64,000 bases of DNA from Pseudopyrenochaeta lycopersici. Its lineage: Eukaryota; Ascomycota; Dothideomycetes; Pleosporales; Pseudopyrenochaetaceae. The translations under genes and the position numbers were made by a program. The DNA is taken from assembly GCA_003313425.1 (NCBI GenBank), contig NHZP01000018.1, positions 1-64,000 on the forward strand, written 5' to 3'. The notes beneath the pieces are model-generated. The model was given only the letters and a program-made list of their open reading frames with translations. It did no database searches and was not told the DNA's origin. Shown here one piece after another: positions 1 to 9,939 of the stretch (positions are counted from its first letter, which is position 1; each line of letters opens with the position of its first letter).

Positions 1-205
1 TAGGGTGGCAAATGGGTTACGGGTACCCGCTATGGGTATAGGTTGGGTATAGGGTTACAGATGAGTGGGTTGGGGTTAGGGTTAGGTCGCACGGACCATG
101 GGTATAGGTTGGGGTTGGGTCGCACGGACTCTAGGTTGGGTTAAGGCTGAGGTTATAGACGTATAGGTTTAGGTTTAGTTATAGGTACCCACTAGGGTTA
201 TCTTA
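1..205 (+). repeat. hAT left inverted terminus and subterminal repeats
   Basis: It holds the 17-bp terminal inverted repeat and then a G-rich array of short units (GGGTATAGGTTGGG, GGTTAGGGTTAGG, TCGCACGGAC). A reversed copy of this same segment is at 8495-8670. Such subterminal arrays are usual transposase-binding regions in hAT elements; binding here is inferred. Confidence 0.8.
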
Positions 206-479
206 TAAAACAGATAAATTACTACACCTAGAAAAGAAACTAAACTATTTTAGAACTATATTATAAATATAGGCCTAGAACCTTAAGGAGCACTCTGCTG
301 CATTTACTAAATTTATATGAGAGAAAACTAGTTTTATTACAGCTATTAATTACAGTAACGTGAAGGAGGCCGCACTATTCGACGCTTCCGTGGTGGCAGT
401 TGCAAGTCCTCTTCCTCCTCTTTATCTGCGCTACTAATATTTATAAAACCCTCCTTAACGCTATCTAGATTATCTATCT

Positions 480-3400
480 AGGCTGGAAGCTTAAATAGAT
501 TATCTACCTCATTATAATCTCCTCTATCCTCCTCTACCTGCTGCTCTCCTTCCTAAAGGATAGCATGTTTAAAGAAAAGAATTAACTAGATTTTCTAAGC
601 GCCTAGGCAGTGCCTTCAGTTACTAATTACGTCCTTAGCAGTATTAAAAACACGCTTAACACTAACTGTAGCAATCTAGATTAGTAAAATATCTCTTACA
701 ACCTAGGCAAGCTTAGGATAGGTAGCCTTGTTTACTTTCTACTAATCTAGGACATTAAAAGAATTACCTGCTATAATATAAGGGGTGCTAAGGTAGGATT
801 CTCCCTCTTAGCAAGTTTGCCCTTTCTCCTCTTCTACCTCCTCAGGGTCTACATCCTAACTCTCGTCAGATGCTAACCCTGTACGTAAGAGGCTACTTAA
901 TTGCGAATAAACTAAGGATAGAGGTTTCTAGAACCACTTTATACTTTATAAACATTAAGGATAAGTTAATAAGAACAGAGTAGAGCTACTAGTTTCTTAA
1001 CTATCGTATTAATTAAAATATTTAAGAAATTGTTAGCAGTAGTTATGTTTATCCTAGGCATCCTACGTATCGTCCTAGAGCTGCCGTTAGATTATTTACT
1101 ATAATAAATAGCTATAATAATAGTACCTTATACGCTGTAAGCTTCTATAATAGATCTAGGATAGTAGCGTAATTAAAGAGGTATCCGCGCTCTGCCTCTG
1201 TCTTAGAGTAATATTTGCTTAGTTTTAATCAACCTTTTTTAGCTGCTGCCTTTACTACTGCTAGCCACTCTTCATTATCTCTATTTTCTAAATCTTTACC
1301 TAGCTCTTCTGTCATCTAGTCTAGGAAATTAAAAAGCCAGTTATACATAAGCTAAATATACTAAATTTAAGGCTTCTAGTTTTAGCTTAGCGAATTAGTT
1401 ACGTCCTTAAATCTCTTAAGCATATTACAAATAAGCTCAAGGTAGTGCTATTTAGTTAAAGATAGCTGGAGTCGCTTAAGATTACAGAAATCTACGTCAG
1501 CACGATCGCTATTACTTGTAACCCTCGCAGGTGCTTTCAGATTAATTTCCTGCTTAAGCTATTCATCAATATATGCCTAGAGCGTAACAGCACGCTTGCA
1601 CATATTAAAGGTTGAGTTCTATTAAGTCTTTACATCCTGTATAACTAAAAGTTATTCTTTTAGCAGTAGAAGACTCTATGTATTAATAAACCGCTCGTAG
1701 CGTTAGGGTGATCGATTAATAGCTTTGCAGATTATTTAGAGCTATCTGTAGCTTAGTCTATAATAAATAGCTGTAATAATAGCTAACTTACTTTGCGAAG
1801 AGAGTTTAGGACCAATATTTCAGTGTATATTTCTTTTATATAGCGCTGTTATAGATTTTCCTCAACCTTAAGCTTAGTAGGAGCTGTTAGTTTAAGGTGC
1901 TAGATAGTATCCTAAACAACAAGATTAATAATATAAGCTAGGCATAGAATTGTATTTTCTGTAGCATTCTAAATAATATCCTCTTCTTATAATTTTGTTT
2001 AGATAGTACGAGCTAACGTGCCGTTATTACTAGCATTGTCGCAGGTAATAGCTAAAAGTCGCTGTTTAGTATTTATATTGTTTAGAAGCTATAATACTTC
2101 TACTATAATAGACGCGCCTATATAGCTCCCGCGGATAGGGATAAAATTAAGTAGTTTCTTACGAAGTTGCCAGTCGTTCGTAATATAGTATCCCTTTACT
2201 GCAAGAAAGCTAAGGTGATTTCCTACAGACCAGGCGTCTAAGGCAATTGAAATTTTTGTATTTTCTCTAAGGTCGTCTAGGAGAGAAGCCTTAGCTGCCT
2301 TAACTTAAGCCTAGAAGATTAACTAGAATTTATAACAGGTAATTATCACAGGATTAGGCTAAAGGAACTAGAGAAAGCGTTAAAAGGACGACTGCTCTAC
2401 TGTTTAGAAAGACTAGTTACAATCTATTACTACCTGTACAAGTTCTCTCTTAAAAGTAATTATAGAGTATAGTAGAACTAATTACTCTATATTACTATTT
2501 AAAGGTCGCGAAAAATAAGTTATAAGTAAAGGTAACTAAGTATAAACTAGAACTTAAGTCTCCTTACAAAGCTGAGATTTTTAGTAATTTAAAAGGTGCT
2601 TATTGCCGATCGCATTAACTACTAGATATTAAAGTATATATCTGCAGTTAAAACAGAACATATATAGTCGACTATCGATAATTTATGCAGCCTCGCTAAA
2701 TTAACTCTAGATTAGGCTATAACGTAAAGATAAGCCTTATAGTAGTTTCTTTAATAATAGGTCTAGCGCCTAGGTAGTTGTATCCTACCACGTTTTCCAC
2801 TTTAAAACAATCTCTTGTTATATCTTATCCTGCTTATCTTCTATTATTAGATATTTAAGTAAGATAAGGGTAGTTTAATTCCCTTTAATAATCTAAGGAG
2901 CAGCAAGTTTAAATTAGTTAAGGACGTGCGGAAACTAGAGAGGTTAAGTAGTAAGTGCTATAATAAGAATATAGCTGTAATAACATATTATAATAAATAT
3001 AAAGTAGTTGCTAGGCAGAGTATAGGACCTAGGATACTCTAATAGAGTGTATAAGTAATAATATTTTAATACAGCTTAGGAATTCGTTTATTTTAATATA
3101 ATTATTTACATTCTTTACTCTGTTTACATTCTTCTCCTGTTAAATATAAAGGCTAGAGGCTAAGGGATAGAGATACTAAGAGATTATTAGCTGTAATAAT
3201 TACTACTGCCTAAACTAGACTAATGCATGCCCCTAACTAGTCTAGTATCATTCCTCCTCAACTTCTGGATCAGAGAAGCCCCAGAAATCTGTCTTATTAG
3301 ACTAATTACTGCTAGGTTCCTTACTACTAGTCTCGTACTTATTTTCTCCTTTATTATATATAGCGTTAATCTCAGAGTCATAGTTAACCTCTACCTCATA

Positions 3401-3520
3401 TTTATTACTATTATCGCCTATAACATATAGCATACTACCCTTAAGTAAGATATCTTCCCTACTAGACACAGTATTAAAGATAGGCGTAGGCTCACGTTGT
3501 CTAGTATAATTAGCACACAA
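480..3520 (-). pseudogene. hAT transposase, RIP-inactivated
   Basis: Read on the minus strand. At about 2280-2020 the frame gives the hAT core (ISIALDAWSVGNHLSFLAVK, then DWQLRKKLLNF and LLAITCDNASNNGTL), which contains the conserved catalytic-core stretch of the family. At about 770-560 it gives the C-terminal dimerisation domain (NKATYPKLAQVVRDI with stops, then VFNTAKDVISN), where the usual Trp-Trp pair reads as two stops. Nearly all in-frame stops are TAA/TAG explainable by RIP of CAA, CAG, CGA or TGG. No open frame longer than about 70 codons survives, so no functional product is expected. The exact start is unclear; an open segment with a Met reaches 3520. Confidence 0.8.
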
Positions 3521-3539
3521 CTGCTATAAAATAATGTAA

Positions 3540-4300
3540 TAAAACTTACTACTACTCGTTATTAGCTACTACTGCTAACTCTTCTGTAGTAAGTCCTTTT
3601 ATAAACTCTTACTATTTAGCTTTAGCTTCTTTACTCTTAAAGGTATTACTATTAAGCTTTACTAAGCTATCTTAATAGGTTTTACGCATAATCTTTTCTA
3701 GGACACTACTAATTCTAAAAACTCGCGTAATTCTACGGCCTAGCTGCTGTGTACTTAAAGAGCGTTAAGTAGTAGTAGAGATCTTCTCTAAGGCTCTTTG
3801 GTGCTCTTAAAGAGAGGCTTTATAATTTAGCTTCTCCTATTTTAAGTGTACTTAACTAAGCTAAGATTCTAGCTATTCACCTAAAGACTGTAAGTAAGGA
3901 TATATAATAAATAACTATTATAACTTACTACTCTTCTAATCCTTAAAGCGCTAGTTATAAAGTTTCTCTATCTCTTTATTAAGATATTATTTCTTTATAC
4001 CTTTAGGTAGAGACGTATATTTAGCCTTCTTCTCTAGCCTCTTCTTAAGCGCGCTTTTAGCAGAACAATCTGAAGTATTAGCGCTTTTAATAGCTTTAGT
4101 CTCTATATCGCGAAGGGCAGCTTAATCTCTCTGCTAAATCGCGCAGGTATTATTACTTAGTTCGCCTTTAAATAGTACTAATAGATTAGTAGGGCGACCT
4201 TTACGGGAACTAATCTAGCCACGCATAGAGATAACATAGTTAACCTCCTGCTCTTTAGAAGTAAACCCCTATTTTAATTAGTATATATATACTGTAATAA
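3540..4300 (-). pseudogene. degraded reading frame inside the hAT element, upstream of the transposase
   Basis: The minus strand reads as protein with scattered TAG/TAA: a basic stretch with SSRKGRPTNLLVLFKGELSN near 4215-4160, followed by a lysine-rich segment (SALKKRLEKKAKYTSLPKG) near 4050-4000. It lies just upstream of the transposase frame. It could be the transposase N-terminal part (separated by an intron or frameshift) or an accessory ORF. I do not recognise a zinc finger in it. Confidence 0.4.
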
Positions 4301-4558
4301 TAGACTAGGATAAATACTACTATAAGCTTCTCTTATTTATTGCTATTAAATCTAACTAGTATATTATGCTGAATATTTAGAAGTAGACCCTCAGGGCTAT
4401 CTGGATAGTCAGTATCTTTAATTAGCTCCTGTTTAATAGGTGTAGAAGCTATTGCGCAGGAATTATAATAAATATACGTAATAATTAAGTAGTAAGTAGT
4501 TTAGTGTCTGATAACAGAGATATAGAAGCGATAAGGGAAGCCTTCAAGTTATTATGTA

Positions 4559-4818
4559 GTAAGGTAAAGGTAAGAGTAAATAGCAGGCTACACAGGTAGC
4601 CTATGCGCTGCGCCAGCGAGTAGAATAGGTGCCTACCTACGTACAACCTCTAAAAAAAGTTAGATTACTATAAAAATAGGATTAATTAAAAGCTTATATT
4701 AAGTTCTACAGTCCTATAGTTTATTATAAAAGTTTATTGCAGCGTTGCTGCGCTATACGCTGGGAGAGCCCGTTTACTAGCTACATTAACTTACTCTTAC
4801 CTTTACCTTTACCTTTAC
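4559..4818. repeat. inverted-repeat-bounded insert (MITE-like candidate) in the hAT element
   Basis: The left edge GTAAGGTAAAGGTAAGAGTAA (4559-4579) recurs inverted as TTACTCTTACCTTTACCTTTAC (4791-4812), extended by one more CTTTAC unit to 4818. The interior (about 4590-4770) keeps GC-rich words such as GCGCTGCGCCAGCG and is less AT-rich than its surroundings. No clean target duplication was seen, so a foldback within the host element is equally possible. Confidence 0.4.
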
Positions 4819-5689
4819 TAAAGGTAACATATCAGTCTAATAAGCTTAATTTCTACTTTCTTTTTCTACCTATCTACACCAAATTTCTACCTCTATAATT
4901 AGCTGCGCTCTATTAAATTTACTACTCTCTATTAAGTTAAATATAATAGCTAGAACTAGACTTCCTCCTAAGCGTCTAACGACTAGCAGCAAGGCTCCTA
5001 GGAAGACTATAACTAGCAGTAGTATGCCTGTAAAGGATCTAGCTAGTAAATCTGCGCGAAAGACAACAACTACTTCTAATATAGTTAAGAAAAGGCGTCG
5101 CTAGAAGCTAGGTAGTAAGTTATTACAGTTTCTTATTATAGTTATAAGCTAATTATTTACAGTAGTAGTAATTTAAGAGATTAAAAGATACTAAAAGTCT
5201 ACTAATCTGCTTATTTGTAAGCTTCTGTTCTCCTGCCTCGTCCGTGAAATAGCCTAAGAGTTCTAGCAAGGACTGCGCTTCTAGAGTAGTATAATTAAGG
5301 CTCTCTAAGAGTTAGTTAAGTTGTTTCTAGTTAGTTATTTTAAAGGTAACTATCGCCTTAATATTTTTATTATATATATACTAATTTTTAGTAGACTGTA
5401 TAATAAATGCAATCTATGTAAAGAGAGTTACTATTTAGCATAAGGATTCTACGTTAGTAAGGCGATACTATAACAGGTTTCTACTAGATTTCTTCTAATA
5501 GGTATTAGTTTTCTCTAGGTAGCAGTCTTCTTTAGGTAGTAGATTTATCTAGTAGTAGCTTTCTCTAAGTAGTTATAATATATAAATTATAATTTGTAAT
5601 AGTTCCTAAATAACACGGTAACCCTTAAACTATAATAATTAGCTGTAGTAAATACCTAACCCTAATTAGTTAGTAGTAACCCTAATATA

Positions 5690-5878
5690 AAAAACGTAAT
5701 TACTTAGACCTAAGCTAACCTCACCCTAATAACCCTAGCCCTAACCTTAACCTATTTACAGTAACCTTAACCTATACCTATCACTAGCGTATAAAGATTG
5801 GGTATAGAGCTGGGTTGGGTACGGGTCTTATGTAATCAAACCCAACCCAACCCCAACCTATACCCATTTGCCACCCTA
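5690..5878 (-). repeat. hAT right inverted terminus and subterminal repeats
   Basis: It ends in ACCCATTTGCCACCCTA, the exact inverse of the window's first 17 bases, preceded by C-rich units (AACCCAACCCCAACCTATACCC, CCCTAGCCCTAACC) that mirror the left end. The RIP-mutated copy at 16430-16605 aligns to it base for base, with C-to-T differences. Confidence 0.8.
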
Positions 5879-6131
5879 ATTATATATTAATAATATTTAG
5901 ACTAAAATATCTTATTATTCTATATATTATAGTATAGTAATATATAATATTATAATTATATAGTATAATACTATATTAAATTATTACTACTAGGACTTAT
6001 ATTTCTACTATTTCTACTATTTCTACTAGTATTAGAACTTAAATTAGTACTAGTATTAAAACTAGTTATACTAGTAGTACTTTTATCTTCTATATTAAAA
6101 TCTTCTTCTATTTCTTCTTCTTCTTCTATAT

Positions 6132-6560
6132 TTATCCTTTCTTTTTCTTTTGCTTTTCTTTTCTTTTCTTTTGTTTATTATTATAATTACTAATTATATT
6201 ATCTTTAAAAAATAAATTATTATTTATAATTTCTTCTTTATCTACTATACTATTTAATTCCTTTAATATAATTAATTTTTTAATAGTACTAGATAATAAT
6301 CTATTTCTAGATTTAGTTACTATATTAGCTATTTTAGAAAAAGTAGATTTACTAGGATTAGAAGTAGCTAATATAGCTAAATAGTCTTTAGCTATTTTAT
6401 ATATTATAGGAAATCTATCTTTATTAGTATTATAGTAGTTTTCTAGAGTTATATTCTTAGTTATTCTAGGTTCTTTTAAATATAGTTCTACTTTGTTCTC
6501 TATACAGTTACTATTAATAGATTTATTAGGTAATATAAATATTTTATTATTACTATTATA
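6132..6560 (-). pseudogene. hAT transposase C-terminal (dimerisation) fragment with an open frame
   Basis: The minus-strand frame ending in TAA at 6132-6134 is uninterrupted for about 140 codons. It contains NKDRFPIIYKIAKDYLAIL, then SKSTFSKIANIVTKSRNRL and a lysine-rich tail, the usual order of the hAT dimerisation region (RFP..LA.D.L.I...S.. E/S-R-F-S). Despite extreme AT content it has no stops, unlike the hAT copy at 480-3520. It has no ATG in a useful position and no catalytic core nearby, so it is a fragment. It belongs to a different hAT subfamily from the 1-5878 element. Confidence 0.65.
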
Positions 6561-6600
6561 GTAAGTTATCTATTTATATATATATATAACTATTACTAAT

Positions 6601-6885
6601 TATATATAGATATAATTAAAAGCTTTATAAATAAGCTTATAATTACTTCTAAAGAAGTAGATAATATAAAAGCTAAACTAGCTATTAAAGAGAATTATTT
6701 TACTTTAAAAGAGGAGTTTATTAAAGAAGATTTCTATTTTTTAAATAATTTAAATCTTTATAATAAAGAGTTTTATACTCTAGAAAAGATTAAATTAAGT
6801 AGAAACTTTTATAATTTATATAAAGATTTTATAGCTTCTAATTTAGAAGCTATAGATTTCTTAAATTCTTTAGGTAGTTTAGATT
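6601..6885 (+). other. unidentified open frame in AT-rich DNA
   Basis: A plus-strand frame of about 95 codons without a stop, very rich in Lys, Asn, Leu and Ile (for example KLAIKENYFTLKEEFIKEDF), ending at TAG around 6885. It faces the hAT fragment at 6132-6560. I do not recognise it. It may be the eroded tail of another transposon protein or chance in low-complexity AT DNA. Confidence 0.25.
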
Positions 6886-7116
6886 AGCTAGTTTTTTATT
6901 TAATATATATTTTTTTAGTAAGACTATATTATATTTTCTAATTCCTATTATTTCTAAATTTCTAGTATATTATATATAATAATATAGATAGAAAGAGTAG
7001 TTTATAAATCTATAGTTAAGATTTTATATTTAATAAGTTTAATTTACTATATATAGTTATAATATAAAAAGATTATAAGCTTTAGATATAGAACTATAAA
7101 AATATAGAGTTTCTAT

Positions 7117-7232
7117 TTTTAGAATATTACTAATTAGTAACTTAGTAATTACTAATTAGTAATTACTATTACTAAAGAGCTTTTACTACTTAGTAATAGT
7201 AATTACTATTACTTAGTAAATATGCAACCCTG
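7117..7232. repeat. hAT terminus with short internal repeats
   Basis: Several overlapping copies of TTACTAATTAGTAA and TAGTAATAGTAATTACTATTAC lead to the terminus TGCAACCCTG at 7223-7232. They are partly palindromic and probably form the subterminal repeats of the AT-rich hAT remnant. Confidence 0.5.
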
Positions 7233-8304
7233 CTTTAAGTTAAGTAACTTTATTTTTTTACTTATAATTTTTTATAAAGTATCTTTTCTTTCTATAATTA
7301 TAGTAATTACTTTTTAACTTCTCTATATCTATCTTCTAGTATCTTCTTTTCTTATTCTCTTACTTTTTATTAATATTATCTAAATATATTAGTTTTAGTT
7401 TATTAAAAGTATAGTAGCTAATAGTATAAGTATTTTTAGAGTAGTAAATATAGCCTTTTTATTTACTTATATATATTATTTTTCTTTTCTTATAGCTTTA
7501 TAGTTCTTAGTTTAGTTTATATAAGTTATTATTAATTCTTATATAGTTATTAATTAAGTTATTAAGATTTATAATAATATACCTTATTCTTATAAGTTCT
7601 TCCTTAACTTATAGTTTTAGACCTTATTAGAATATCTTTTTAAGAGCTTTATTATCTTATTTAAACTTATTAGTATAGTTAGTAATAGAGGTATATTATT
7701 TTAGTTTCTATATATATTATTCTACTATAATTTTCTTAGTCTATATTCTAAAAATTTATTAGATATATTTTTTAAACTTATCTTAATCTTTAAATATTTC
7801 TATATTTTCTATATTAATAATTCTCTAGTCTATATATTATTCTAGTTATAGTATAACCTAGTCTAGTACCTTACTTATAAAGTAAGTAATTATAATAAGT
7901 ACTTTATTACTTTTATTAATATTCTTATAGAAGTAGAAGTATAAGTTAAGTTAGAGTAACTATTTTTTAACGTATTATTAGTTACTACTAAATATAGTAA
8001 GTTTACTAATTAAATAACTTTTAGTAGTTATAGTTAAAGAGTTAAAAGTAGCTATATATTTACTAGTATTACTTATCTTAGGAGTAATTAAAATATTAAA
8101 GAACTAATTAAGTAGTTATAATATAAAGTAACTAATATTAACTAGTTAGGCTCTTTAGAGTATTTTATAGATATATAATACTAGGTTAGTTAAATATAGA
8201 AGTATTAGATAGTAGTATACTTATAGATTATCTAAAGTTAATTATAATATACTATAAGAGCTATATTATATAAGTCTATATATATAATTATCTTATAGGA
8301 TTTC
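7233..8304. other. extremely AT-rich, RIP-degraded DNA without a recognisable gene
   Basis: This segment is dominated by TA dinucleotides. Plus-strand frames give protein-like patches with many TAG/TAA (for example around 7720-7900), suggesting an old transposon coding region, but no family motif survived well enough to name it. Confidence 0.6.
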
Positions 8305-8494
8305 TGTAAGGCCCCCTCTAGGTTTTCTAGGTTTGTCTCTGTCCTATAGGACATAGTCTGTCTTAGCGTAGGTTTTCTAGGATTACGTAACCCTAGCGTT
8401 ATTAGTTGGTTTAGAGGCTTAGTCTCCTCGTTAGCCGTCTGTGCCTCCTCCTACATCCTCATAACCGCCGCCCTTCCTACTTCTATTCGTAACA
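8305..8494. repeat. possible LTR remnant (about 190 bp)
   Basis: It begins TGTAAGGCCCCC and ends TTCGTAACA, the TG...CA form of a retrotransposon LTR. It abruptly interrupts a reversed hAT end that resumes at 8495 (CCCTAGTAGGTAC). Flanking five-base words (ATTTC and CCCTA) do not match, so it is not a clean solo LTR. It could be one end of an element whose other part is lost. Confidence 0.35.
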
Positions 8495-8670
8495 CCCTAG
8501 TAGGTACTCGTAACTAAACCTAAACCTATACGTGCATAACCTTAGCCTTAACCTAACCTAGAGTCCGTGCGACCTAACTCTAACTCTAACCCTAATCCTA
8601 ACCTACTTATCTATAACCGTATACCTAACCTATACCTATAGCGGGTACCTGTAACCTATTTACTACCCTA
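8495..8670 (-). mobile_element. reversed left end of a hAT copy (same family as 1-5878)
   Basis: This is the reverse complement of window positions 1-205 with C-to-T/G-to-A differences, including the TCGCACGGAC unit (as GTCCGTGCGA) and the outer terminus ACCTATTTACTACCCTA at 8654-8670. It abuts an internal piece of another hAT copy. The next 8 bases (8671-8678, ATTTATAC) equal ATCTACAC of the intact element after two C-to-T changes, as expected for a hAT 8-bp target duplication. Confidence 0.7.
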
Positions 8671-9338
8671 ATTTATACTAATTTTCTACCTCTATAATTA
8701 AATACGCTCTATTAACTTAATTACTCTTTATTAAATTTCTACTTACTATTAAGTTAAATATAATAGCTAGAACTAAACTTTTTCTTAAGTATTTAATAAC
8801 TAGTAGTATAGCTTTTAAGAAGACTCTAACTAGTAGTAATATATTTATAAAAAATTTAGCTAGTAAATTTATATAAAAAATAATAACTACTTCTAATATA
8901 GCTAAAAAAACAGTATTACTAAAAGCTAAGTAGTAAGTTATTATTATTTCTTATTATAGTTATAAGCGAATTATTTATAGTAATAGTAATTTAAAAAATT
9001 AAAAAATACTAAAAGTATACTAAGTTACTTATTTATAAGCTTTTATTTTTTTACTTTATTTATAAAATAGCTTAAAAGTTTTAGTAAAAACTATAGTTTT
9101 AAAGTAGTATAATTAAAGTATTTTAAAAGTTAGTTAAGTTATTTCTAGTTAGTTATTTTAAAAGTAACTATTACTTTAATATTTTTATTATATATATACT
9201 AATTTTTAGTAGACTATATAATAAATATAATTTATATAAAGAAAGTTACTATTTAGTATAAAAATTTAATATTAGTAAAGTAATACTATAAGAAGTTTCT
9301 ACTAAATTTCTTTTATAATGAGTATTAGTTTTTTTTTT

Positions 9339-9420
9339 AAATATTAGTTTTTTTTAAGTAGTAGTTTTTTTTTAAGTAGTAGTTTTTTTTTAAGTAGTAG
9401 TTTTTTTTAAGTAGTAGATT
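9339..9420 (+). repeat. short tandem repeat (AAGTAGTAGTTTTTTTTT units)
   Basis: About four units of roughly 18-19 bp, AAGTAGTAG followed by a T run of 8-10. The corresponding place in the intact hAT copy (about 5505-5580) carries related but more varied units (GGTAGTAGATTTATCT, AAGTAGTT). RIP has therefore homogenised or simplified an older repeat. Confidence 0.6.
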
Positions 9421-9491
9421 TATTTACTCCTAGCTTTTTTAAAGTAGTTATAATATATAATTTATAATTTATAATAGTTTTTAAATAATAT

Positions 9492-9722
9492 TGTAACGTA
9501 TGGTTTCAGGCAATAGTACTTGCTTCACACCACAGATAATAGTAAAGGGATAGTTCTGTATTGCTGTCACTCAGCTATGGGAGAGAATAATACTTGTCGT
9601 CTCTGCTCCGCGCAGCTAGCGCAGGTTTTAAGTAGGTCTGTCGCGGTGCGCGCTAGCCCTTAAAAGGGTCTAGCGCAACTATACTGTAATACTAAGATTT
9701 AGATTTATAATACTTTGTTATA
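9492..9722 (-). repeat. 3' LTR of the gypsy element (9492-16338)
   Basis: 231 bp, TGTAACGTATGG to TTTGTTATA; the final CA reads TA, as RIP would produce. It pairs with 16108-16338 and is preceded by target duplication copy AATAT. Confidence 0.9.
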
Positions 9723-9939
9723 GAGCCTTCCCCTCTAGCTAGCGTCCTAACAGCATTAATAGCCTTAATAAAAACTTAAAACTATACAGGAAAATAGGAA
9801 AAGAGTATCTATATATGTGTGTTTTAATCGCGCGTCTTAGACGCGTTATTATTATATGTTATAAGCGCCTTGTGTTTACGCTCCTGCCTCTAGCGGAGTT
9901 GAGGTAATTAAGACTTTTATTCCCTAGTAACGAGGTGCG

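Larger units (their letters stand above)
1..5878 (-). mobile_element. hAT-family DNA transposon, near full length, RIP-degraded
   Basis: The first 17 bases (TAGGGTGGCAAATGGGT) are the exact inverse of 5862-5878, a terminus typical of hAT elements. Between them, on the minus strand, lie the conserved hAT transposase core and the C-terminal dimerisation domain, full of TAA/TAG codons that fit C-to-T changes at CpA (RIP). The element starts at the window edge, so the 8-bp target duplication cannot be checked on the left; 5879-5886 reads ATTATATA on the right. Subterminal regions carry many GGGTATAGGTTGGG-like and TTAGGG-like units. Family assignment is firm; the element is inferred to be non-autonomous now. 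Confidence 0.9.
5879..7232 (-). mobile_element. remnant of a second, very AT-rich hAT element
   Basis: The right edge 7223-7232 (TGCAACCCTG) is the inverse of CAGGGTTGCA, a classic hAT terminus. It is preceded by repeated TAGTAATTACTA-type units (7117-7222). A minus-strand hAT C-terminal domain sits at 6132-6560. Only about 670 bp lie between that domain and the terminus, too short for the rest of a transposase, so the copy is internally deleted or rearranged. A matching left terminus was not found. Confidence 0.6.

Noticed and set aside
1..130. Possible telomere because of TTAGGG-like repeats at the window start
   Set aside because: The repeats are irregular, end within about 200 bp, are mirrored at 5690-5878 and 8495-8670, and sit inside exact hAT inverted termini.
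7233..8304. Copia-type gag-pol upstream of the LTR-like segment at 8305
   Set aside because: Protein-like patches exist, but no copia motif (zinc knuckle, YVDD, integrase HHCC) could be read; a name would be a guess.
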